Positions 1 through 6,728 of a stretch of DNA of 10,867 bases are shown piece after piece. Below the pieces are notes generated by a model. The model was not told the origin of the DNA. It did not search any database and saw only the letters and a list, made by a program, of their open reading frames with translations. The DNA comes from Thalassiosira profunda (lineage: Eukaryota; Bacillariophyta; Thalassiosirophyceae; Thalassiosirales; Thalassiosiraceae), in the NCBI GenBank assembly GCA_036939355.1, contig JALLAP010003098.1:1-10867 (forward strand), in the 5' to 3' direction. The position numbers and the translations under genes are program-made. The first letter of the stretch is position 1. Each line of letters opens with the position of its first letter.

Positions 1-207
1 GCCGCAGCACATCGAGAGGGCGGCGGCCAGATCGACGAAGTTGTCGCACACATCACTTGCAGTGATGTCTTCTGGCAGTGCACTGTCGTCGCCAGGCGGC
101 CGCGAGAAGTACTCGCGGGTCAGGTAGGGATGTAGCAGAGCTCCCGACGCGAGCTGGGAGCGCAGCCGGGCCGCCTCCGGGGATAGGGGAAGCGATGATG
201 CGGCCAT
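1..207 (-). CDS. 5' part of an unrecognised gene, cut by the left edge
   Basis: On the minus strand an ATG at 207 opens a frame that stays open for exactly 69 codons to the window edge. The peptide begins MAASSLPLSPEAARLRSQLA and later contains LLHPYLTREYFSRPPG, followed by an acidic stretch and a Cys-containing helix-like segment (DVCDNFVDLAAALSMCCG). It is GC-rich like the neighbouring coding regions and its composition looks like real protein. There is no signal peptide and no domain I recognise. It is transcribed divergently from the large plus-strand gene, with a 435-bp region between the two starts. The truncation is only the end of the window, not a break in the gene. Function is unknown; the start is the first ATG available. 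Confidence 0.6.
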   Translation of the reverse strand, partial: MAASSLPLSPEAARLRSQLASGALLHPYLTREYFSRPPGDDSALPEDITASDVCDNFVDLAAALSMCCG

Positions 208-642
208 GTCCCCAGGCGTGCTAAAAGCGCGCGTGCAAATTGAGATCTGTTAGCTATTTTACGTAATACCACCTACATACCTAGAGCCGGGAGAACGCAC
301 CAACACGCAAGAGAGCACACCGCACACCGCCCAACAAACACAGCCCGAGCGGCTGCGCCTCTTGTCCTCGGGACCGCCTCCCCACGCCCGCCCCGTCGCC
401 CGGAGAGCCTGCCACGGCGCTGGCTCGATCTGCTATTGGTCGCGGAAGCGGTCTGGTCGGAGGAAATTGAGGGCGCGTTTCAACCCTCTTGCAACTGCGC
501 TCATATCACATGCACCATTGCAAGGGGTGCACCTCCGACCTCGAGCAGTGACGATCTGCGCTCGGCGCCGGCCGCGGCATTTGCAATCTCTGCCGCTGAT
601 TCGAGGGTGGGAGATTTGTATTGCGCAGCCACAACAACAATC
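208..642. promoter_or_regulatory. Divergent intergenic region and 5' leaders
   Basis: This stretch separates two divergent starts (minus ATG at 207, plus ATG at 643), so it should hold promoters for both. An AT-rich core near 240-275 contains the perfect palindrome TTACGTAA (259-266), which is the form of a bZIP-type binding site. The rest is C-rich and CA-rich leader-like sequence. A short upstream frame (ATG at 510, stop ending at 551) lies ahead of the plus-strand start. No TATA box or transcription start can be fixed from sequence alone. Confidence 0.45.
259..266. promoter_or_regulatory. TTACGTAA palindrome, possible bZIP site
   Basis: A perfect 8-bp palindrome sits in the only clearly AT-rich part of the divergent promoter, about 52 bp from the minus-strand ATG. 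The sequence matches the general ACGT-core class recognised by bZIP factors. An 8-mer this short can occur by chance, so the regulatory role is inference. Confidence 0.25.
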
Positions 643-3600
643 ATGTCGTCTGACAAGAGAATTGCAGTCCTAATCCTCGCGGTCAGTTTGGGATTGTGCT
701 GCGCGGATGGCGCGGTGCAGGCTGCATTCGTCGGCCCGAGCGGCCTGCACAATGGAAGGACGACTGGCAGAAATACCCTTCCATGCATAACACGGCATCG
801 ACCAAAGAATTGCAATCCGATAACGGCCCTCCACGTCAAATCGCTCCGGGACATTTTGGACGACGGCCCTCCTCCACAAAACCTTGAGATGGGCAACGGC
901 CCCGAATGGCAACGGCAGAGATTGACCAAGCAACTGCTGAACCTCTCCACGCGCGAAATCCAGCGCGAACTGGAACACGCCCACGGCGTCCAAACCGTCG
1001 CCCTCCGGGGCAAGGCCCAGCTCGTCGCGGCGCTGGCGGAGGCCCGGCTCGGCGGGACGGCCGTGGGCGCGAGCCCCGTGAACTTCGCGGGATCGATGGG
1101 CAATGCGGGCGTCAATATGAACCACGGCCCGGACGTCAAGACGATGGGCGCAGGGGAAATCAAGAGGGAATTGCAGCTGTACGGGGTGGGGACCGACCAG
1201 TTTTTGGAGAAGCGGGATTTGGAGGAGGCGCTGGTAAGGGAGCGACGGATGCGCATGCCCGCGTCCTCCCAGCGAGGTGGGGGAGCGGGGGGAGCGCCGG
1301 GGGTGACCGTCGTGCCCGGGGTGGGCAACGTCAAATCCGCTGGCACTTCAGCCCCCGCCCCGGAGGTGCCTTTGTCGCCCGAACACACGTACATATACGA
1401 CGACTCCCAATCCCCCGGCGAGCAGGCCAAGCTGCGCGAACTGCAAATCGCGTACGAGTTCGAGCGCGTTCAATCCTCCCTGGGGCCGGACGACGTCCGG
1501 GTCGAATTGGAGGCGACGTTCGGGATCAGCGCGCGGTACTTTCTGGGGACGCAGGAGATGGCGTACGCGCTGGCCGTGGCAAGGGTGGACGAGGCCATCG
1601 AGCGGCAGAAGAACGGGATTGCGGTGGGGGACGACGGCTGCCTCGTGGGGGAGGACGGGAGGCCCCTTCCGCGAAACAAACACGGCCAAGGCGAATCGTC
1701 GGAATGCCTGACGGAGGAGGATTTGCTCCCCACGCCCGAAGACCTCGTCTCGATGGAATACGCCAACCTCGAACAGTGGGACGAGGCGACGCTGGCCGAC
1801 GAATTGGAGAACCAGTACGGAATCCCGGCCAAGCACTTTCTGGGCAAGAAGGAAATGGCGTACGCCCTCGCGGTGGAGCGGGTGACCCAGGCCGTCAAGG
1901 AGGGGGGATTGATCGTCGACGACTACGAAGAAGTGGGCGAGGATTACTCGGTCATGACCGACGACGACATGATGCGCCTGATGGAGGAGGAAATGCGCAG
2001 GGAGGAGGAGGAACGGGCCGCCCGGCGGACGACGCAGCGAGAGCCGTCGTCGTTCGGGGAGACGGTGCCCCGCAACGGCAGCGTGCGCGACTCGCCCAAG
2101 AAGGGGACGTTCCAAACCACCGCGTGGGGGGCGAACGCGTTTGCCAAAAAGGGGAAGAAGGCCTCGCTGCGACGAAAAAGCAAGTCCCTCGCGGACATGA
2201 TTCGCGGAGATGACAAGCGGGGCCGGAATCGGCCGCAGAAGCGCACGCCTCTGTCGTCGGAGCCGCCGTTGGGTCGGCAGCGGCACCAACGGCCGTCGGA
2301 CCCGTTGGAGCGGGGGACGGTGATCGGAGGGGCGGCGTCGCCGCAGTCGCTGAAGGACGTGCTCAAAGGAGCGGAGCGGCCCAAGGCGAGTTCGCGATCG
2401 AGGGCGACGGCGCCGCCGCCGCCGCGACCAACGAAGAAGGCGTTCAAAACCACGCACCACGGTGAGTGATCGATGTTGATGTTTTGCGGAGAGTTGGATC
2501 GATGTTGTGAACTGGAAGAACGGTCGGAGGATGTGTGGTGCGGTGGATATATATCACTTTATTGTCTGGTTTCAAACGACCATTGAAAAATCAAATGGTC
2601 GTTTGAAAATTTTGACCATTCGAATGATTGATTTTGACAATTCGAATTGAATTTTTCGAATTGAATTTTCAAACCAATTCAAAAGACCGTTTGAATTTTC
2701 AAACGAGCGTTTGATTTTTTGAATTGAATTTCAAATTTCGAAGAATTGAATTTTGCTCACTTGCCCTAACTTCTCCTAACTTCTCCAGACAATGCGCGGT
2801 TCGACGACTCGTTCAACCCAAGCGGACCGGCGAGGCCCAATGCCGGTGGCAGCGGGAGTGGCAATCGAGGGTACTCCACGTCGTGGAACAAGGGTCCGGC
2901 GCATTCGGCGGCCGCGGGCGGCAGAACGAAAGCGAGGCAGCCGCCGCAGCAACCGTTCGAGCCGGCCCCGTTCACGGCCCCCGGCACCCACAATGCCGCG
3001 AACGGCGCCTCCTCGCGAAAACGTCCGCCCAAGCGCGTGCCGCCCCAGACCCCATTCTCGTCGCCCGTGATGGACGGAGCTCGGGGACCCCGGAGGGCTA
3101 CCACGCAGGGTCCCTTTCAACCGTTCACGCCCCCCGGAAAGCGGAGCACGAACGGCGCGCCGCCGCCGCGGAAGCGGCCGTCGGATCCCCGGGGGTTCAA
3201 CATCCGGGACACCCCCAACCCCGCCCAGCCCTTCGTGGGGAGCGGCTACGTCGACGGGAGCACGCCCTACGCGCCCCCGTTGCAGGTGGAGCCGCCGCCA
3301 AGGGATCCCGCCTACGATCCGAAGGAGCGGCCGTTCGAGCCGGCGGCGTTCCGGGCGCCGGGGCAGGGCCACGCGGTAAGGACGGACCCGGCGGNAGGAG
3401 CGGCCGTTCGAGCCGGCGGCGTTCCGGGCGCCGGGGCAGGGCCACGCGGTAAGGACGGACCCGGCGGCGCACCGGGGGGACCGGTGGAACTACGGCAATC
3501 CGAGCAGCAGACAGCCCGAGCGGCAGCGACCGCCCCCCAAAAAGCCGCCGGAAACGAAGCGGCACAAAACGGGGGCGTCGCCCTTCGGTAATCTGAAGGA

Positions 3601-4279
3601 CATGTTCGGCAGGGCGGGCGGGAAGAAGGACGGTGAGGCACCGGAAGAGGAACCGGCGGGGTTCAAGAGCGGCAACGTCGAGGTCTTTTCGGCCGACCAG
3701 GGCAGCGGGCGGGAATTGGGCAACAAATGGAAGGATGCGATGGAGGTGGAGATCATCGATGCCGAGACGGTGGAAGAGTCGGACGACTGGGACGATGGCG
3801 TGGAAGAGGCCGATGCAAATTACCAGCCGTCGTCGGCGGAGCGCTTTTCCAACGCCTGGAGGGGAGGTCCGCAATCGGAATCCTCGGCGTACTTTGCCCA
3901 TGCCAATGGCAGCGACCAGTTTGCGGGTTCGGCCAACGGCAATGTCGATGCCGCCGCAAATCGGGCAATCGAAAGGGCGCAGGAGCTGCTGTCCTCCAGT
4001 GCCGAATTACGGGCCGCGGTGGCGCGCGCGCAATCGGACCCCCGGGTGCGGGACGCCGTGCAAGAGTGCATGGGAAATCCGGTGTCGTTCGGTCGGTACT
4101 TGGACGATCCGTCCATCGGGCCCATACTGACCGAGTTGAAGGAGTGCATAGGGGCGATCCATTCTCTTTGTCCTCCTCGCCCGCATTGGCATTTTGTGAC
4201 GTCGACTTGGCCGGCTTGTCGTCGTGGCGAATGCGAAGAGACGCTTGCATCACTCCCGCGACGACAGAGTATGCAATGA
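643..4279 (+). CDS. Plastid-targeted protein with four SAP-like repeats and a C-terminal STI1 domain (two exons)
   Basis: Exon 1 is 643-2461 and exon 2 starts at 2789. The first in-frame ATG (643) gives a signal peptide (hydrophobic IAVLILAVSLGLCC) and an ASAFAP-like AAFVGP at residues 28-32, then a basic transit-like stretch, which points to the plastid. Four SAP-like repeats follow at about residues 101-137, 168-203, 280-318 and 379-417, with the pattern E-L-x-x-x-x-G-[IV]-x4-F-[LE]-x-K. Next come a charged helix (about 443-461), a long Pro/Arg/Gly-rich linker with motifs such as PFEPAPFTAPG, an acidic segment, and an STI1/DP-like domain (nt 4034-4150; DPRVRDAVQECMGNP). Collapsing a 72-bp duplication around the N at 3395 joins the frames into 1078 codons. 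The tail after about 4150 looks like read-through. STI1 domains bind Hsp70/Hsp90 systems or their clients (compare Tic40, Hip, Hop), so a plastid co-chaperone or scaffold is possible but unproven. Confidence 0.8.
943..1893 (+). repeat. Four diverged SAP-like protein repeats
   Basis: Four copies are encoded at 943-1053, 1144-1251, 1480-1596 and 1777-1893. Copies 3 and 4 are closest to each other: ISARYFLGTQEMAYALAVAR against IPAKHFLGKKEMAYALAVER. Copy 2 (EIKRELQLYGVGTDQFLEK) is closest to the repeats of the gene at 9925-10695. Copy 1 lacks the conserved Phe-Leu-Glu-Lys. The helix-loop-helix pattern resembles SAP-like domains such as the C-terminal domain of MANF/ARMET. I assign it by pattern only, and binding partners are unknown. 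Confidence 0.65.
2462..2788 (+). other. GT-AG intron, 327 bp, AT-rich
   Basis: The donor is CACG|GTGAGTG at 2461/2462 and the acceptor is TTCTCCAG|AC at 2788/2789. Two CTAAC branch-point-like elements lie at 2766-2770 and 2776-2780. Exon 1 ends after the first base of a codon, and the exon 2 frame chosen by this junction (GAC AAT GCG CGG TTC) stays open for hundreds of bases, which supports the splice. The intron is strikingly AT-rich against GC-rich exons and contains hairpins and tandem TTCGAATTGAATTT units. Confidence 0.85.
2570..2608. repeat. Perfect 15-bp inverted repeat inside the intron
   Basis: TTTCAAACGACCATT (2570-2584) is followed by a 9-base loop and by its exact reverse complement AATGGTCGTTTGAAA (2594-2608). 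The same CAAACG/CGTTTG core recurs in a second palindrome, CGTTTGAATTTTCAAACG, at 2688-2705. The RNA would fold into a stable hairpin in the pre-mRNA. It may be a relic of a small inverted-repeat element or a structure that helps splicing; neither can be told from sequence alone. Confidence 0.75.
3323..3467 (+). repeat. 72-bp exact direct duplication flanking a single N
   Basis: Bases 3323-3394 and 3396-3467 are identical by eye, and the only base between them is the N at 3395. Together they add 73 bp, which shifts the reading frame. Removing one copy and the N restores one frame from exon 2 through to the STI1 domain, ...VRTDPAAHRGDRWNYGNPS... across the join. This is the signature of two contig ends that overlapped but were joined with a token gap. 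Confidence 0.85.
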
Positions 4280-6395
4280 GCACAAAGAAGCCTGAACCCA
4301 GATCACTGTCAACGTCCAGGAAGCCCGCATTACTGTCCCCGGCAATCCGCATGATCAGATTGGGAAACTTGTATTCCACTGCAAATATGCCAATGAGCGC
4401 CACGTCCACGCACGCAAAGAACCAGACGGCCAACGTCCATTCGATGAGTCGTTTCAGCCTCCTCGAGCGGGACCATCCCACGATGAAGACGAATTGCAAA
4501 ATGTGCGTGAGGAGTGGAAAGGCGAGATTCAATACCACGTAGCTCAGATACAAGATCCACGTTTGGCCCGGCGCGGAATTGCTCGTCATGCTCAGTTCGT
4601 TGATCAGGGCATTACCAAGGGTCACGAGGTTGTACGATTTGTTGCAGACGCCGGTGCTATCAGTCGATTCAAAGGCGACCATCTCTGCAATGGCGCCCGA
4701 TATGTACAGAGCCAGGGAGCCCACGAGGAGGAGCACCGGCACCCACAGCTTGGAAAACATCAAATGGCCCTCCTCGACGTCCTTTTGCTTTCCATCCAGC
4801 ACCTTGCGCTCGTGCATCGCTTTGATCAGTTCGATCTGCAAGAACTCCCACACTGTTGCGACAAAGAAGGCGATGCTGGGAGGCGGAGGGTGAGTCTTCT
4901 GCTCGAGAGTTGCGTTGCGTCACGACGGTGATACTCACATGCCAAAGCGGGGTTCCGCCCGGGTCACGGCCGCGGTGCCACCAATGTTTAATTCAAGTTG
5001 CACTCCGACCAATACTCCAATCACCGCGAAAACATCGACCAGCGTATACTTCGACAGCCGTGACAGCCAAAGCAACGTGGCAGTCTGCGTCTCCACCGAG
5101 GCCGGCGTGTACCATATGATCACCAAGATTATGTTTTTGAGGTACGGCCAGATACCACTGAAGATAACGATGATCACCGCTAGCAGTTTGGCATCCCCGT
5201 TCCATGCGTCCTGGATGCTTTTGATGAAGGTTAGCTCGTAGACGCTGTACCATGTCTCGATGGCGTCAAGATCAAAGTCGTTGCAAGCATTGACGGTTGC
5301 AGGGTCGGGTATCAAGATTGCACCGTTGCCAGTTTCGTTGCCCGGCAAGGTGGTTGTCGCATTGCCGTCCACTTCGGGCAATCCGGTACACTGGTGTAAC
5401 TCCTCGACGCAGGGCGTGTTGCACTCTTGGCACTCGGCCCCGAGGCTATCCGCCGCACACAACATCGTGCACCCGTTGCTCACGCTGCACGTCGGAATGA
5501 CCCCGAAGCAACTCGAACACTCCTCCGAATACCCGTAGGTCTCCTCGAAGCACGTTGCGATGCAATCGGCGTCGATCAAGCACCCGCCGCCGTAGTATTC
5601 TCGAGAGCAAAAGTTGGAATGCCGCGGCCGCGTGGCCTCTCCCCCGTTGTCTGTCCATATTTGCGCGTCGTCGGCGTTGCATTTGCCGCTTCCGGGATCC
5701 TCAGCCACTGGAACCACCTCGGGCAGGCCGGTGCACTGATGCAATTGCTCGATACAGGGGGCGTTGCACTGCTGGCAGTCCTCGCTGAAGCTGTCGGCCG
5801 CGCACGCCAACGTGCAGCCGTTGCTGACGCTGCACCCCGGAATCTCTGCAAAGCAACTCGAACACTCCCCCGAGTATCCATGCGTTTCCTCGAAGCATGT
5901 TGCGATGCACGCCCCGTCCAGAAAGCATCCCCCGTTGTATTCTCTTGAACAGAAGTTGGACTCGGCCGCAGTTTCACCCCCAGTGGCAATCCACAGCTCT
6001 GCGTCTTGGGGGGCGCACTTCCCCAACGCGTTATCAATTGCTGTGGTGTTGTCTACCGTGGTTGATGGTGCACCTGCACCCTCCGCGTTCGCGTTGGCAG
6101 TGATGGACGGATCGCGGCTGCTGAAAATAACGGCTGACAGTCCCACGTGGGCATACACCATCAGCCCGGCATTCAAGGTGAGGGAGAGGGTCTGGAGGAA
6201 GCCGATTTTGTGTCCGTAATACGAGTTGATGTTCCTCTTTGTTGGAGGCTCGTCGTTTGGCGGGCCATCATCTTTGCAATTATTTGCATCTTCCCCATTG
6301 CCGGTATTTTCCGCGATGCCGACGCCCACGTCGCACCCGGCCGCGTCATCCCCCGCCGCGTCGGGCGGCGATGGGTTCTCCTCGTCGTCGTCCAT
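3753..6395 (-). CDS. PqiA-like polytopic membrane protein with two 14-Cys repeats (two exons)
   Basis: Exon 1 runs from ATG 6395 to 4939 and exon 2 from 4875; the open frame reaches 3753 (859 codons). Convincing coding stops near 4155 (about residue 733), and the rest is antisense to the neighbouring gene. Order: acidic N-terminus (1-60), one membrane helix (about 66-91), two Cys-rich repeats (127-226 and 239-342), then hydrophobic segments at about 404-430 and 450-470 and five more across exon 2. The motifs LSRLSKYTLVDVFAVIGVLV and WTLAVWFFACVDVALIGIFA resemble the two halves of paraquat-inducible protein A (PqiA) membrane domains. In bacteria PqiA works with an MCE protein in envelope lipid transport and stress; a eukaryotic role is unknown. 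The Cys repeats would face the cell exterior or an organelle lumen. The stop codon is uncertain. Confidence 0.75.
4876..4938 (-). other. GT-AG intron, 63 bp
   Basis: On the minus strand the donor is GGCAT|GTGAGTATC at 4939/4938 and the acceptor is CCTCCCAG|CATCGCC at 4876/4875. Splicing joins AT+C into an Ile codon and yields PRFGIIAFFVATVWEFLQIE, a continuous membrane helix across the junction. Without splicing the frame stops at 4935. The helix continuity makes this a confident call. Confidence 0.85.
5370..6017 (-). repeat. Two tandem Cys-rich protein repeats of about 100 residues
   Basis: Repeat A is encoded at 6017-5718 and repeat B at 5681-5370. Each has 14 cysteines at matching positions and shares the blocks NFCSREY, CIATCFEET, GYSxECSSCF, CSVSNGCT, CAADS and LHQCTGLPEV. 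They are highly similar at both protein and DNA level, so the duplication is fairly recent or kept uniform. The pattern implies seven disulfides per repeat in an oxidising compartment. I do not know a named domain for it. Confidence 0.85.
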
Positions 6396-6430
6396 GTGGC
6401 ATCTGCAGCAGCGCTTTGTTCTCGGCGGAG

Positions 6431-6442
6431 GTCACGCGTGAC
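6431..6442. promoter_or_regulatory. Palindrome GTCACGCGTGAC
   Basis: A perfect 12-bp palindrome lies 36 bp upstream of the minus-strand start at 6395. Eleven of its bases recur at 8620-8630 upstream of the gene starting at 8707. Its centre ACGCGT is the core of yeast MCB-type cell-cycle sites, and CACGCG is bound by some bHLH factors. Whether it binds anything here is inference. Confidence 0.4.
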
Positions 6443-6629
6443 AAAATTTGTTAGCATTCTACTGCGTTTTTGCAGCTGAAATGTGTGACCCCGTGACCAG
6501 CCACCTCCTCCGCACAACATCCCAACTAACTCCCAACGCACAACCCAACCTCCGCTTCCGCTCCTGCTCCCTTAAACCTGCTCACCACCTCGACGTCCGC
6601 TTCGTTCCGTGGCCCCATATTGGTGGTTG

Positions 6630-6651
6630 AATGGCTCATGGGTGAGCCATT
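6630..6651. repeat. Perfect inverted repeat AATGGCTCA-TGGG-TGAGCCATT
   Basis: Nine bases are followed by their exact reverse complement after a 4-base loop. The repeat lies 78 bp upstream of the ATG at 6729 in the divergent promoter. It could be a dyad binding site or a hairpin in the 5' leader of the amidoligase-like gene. Confidence 0.5.
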
Positions 6652-6686
6652 TATTGATCTATTATCACCGAATAAAGTCTGCGACA

Positions 6687-6698
6687 GTGCACGTGCAC
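6687..6698. promoter_or_regulatory. Palindrome GTGCACGTGCAC with E-box core
   Basis: This 12-bp palindrome with a central CACGTG lies 30 bp upstream of the ATG at 6729. CACGTG is the usual core for bHLH and some bZIP factors. A second CACGTG lies at 8697-8702, just before the start of the next plus-strand gene. Function is inferred. Confidence 0.35.
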
Positions 6699-6728
6699 GC
6701 CTCCCTCCCAGCCAAATTCCTGCGAGCG

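Larger units (their letters stand above)
6396..6728. promoter_or_regulatory. Divergent promoter region with several palindromes
   Basis: This 333-bp stretch lies between divergent starts (minus ATG at 6395, plus ATG at 6729) and holds no convincing gene. It contains the 12-bp palindrome GTCACGCGTGAC (6431-6442), a perfect 9-bp inverted repeat with a 4-base loop (6630-6651), and the 12-bp palindrome GTGCACGTGCAC (6687-6698) with a CACGTG E-box/G-box core. The middle part is CA- and CT-rich, like leader sequence. An inverted CCAAT (ATTGG) lies at 6619-6623. Confidence 0.5.

Noticed and set aside
501..1430. Long minus-strand open frame opposite exon 1
   Set aside because: It is antisense to a well-supported signal peptide and SAP-like repeats; its composition (Ser, Pro, Arg, Cys runs) is typical of the reverse of GC-rich coding DNA.
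906..2213. Long plus-strand open frame in the second frame of exon 1
   Set aside because: It is a Gly/Arg-rich shadow with no domain pattern; the overlapping frame carries the repeats and the targeting signal.
1348..2460. Arg/Leu-rich minus-strand open frame
   Set aside because: It is the antisense of the same exon; Arg-rich runs and lack of motifs mark it as a shadow.
3374..3382. GTAAGG at 3376 as a splice donor that would remove the duplication
   Set aside because: No matching acceptor with a branch-like element and pyrimidine tract follows at a distance that would restore the frame better than simple collapse.
3323..3467. The 72-bp duplication as a genuine tandem protein repeat
   Set aside because: The unit plus N is 73 bp and breaks the frame, the copies are identical, and the N sits exactly at the junction; an assembly artefact is simpler.
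3753..4150. C-terminal extension of the PqiA-like gene
   Set aside because: This part is exactly antisense to the STI1-containing exon and is biased to Arg/Pro/Thr; it is kept only as the formal open frame, not as believable protein.
4494..5948. Plus-strand open frames across the PqiA-like gene
   Set aside because: They lie opposite clear membrane helices and Cys repeats and show no motifs of their own.
6396..6728. tRNA or other structured RNA gene in the divergent region
   Set aside because: The inverted repeat at 6630-6651 is short and isolated; no cloverleaf or other known RNA pattern was found.
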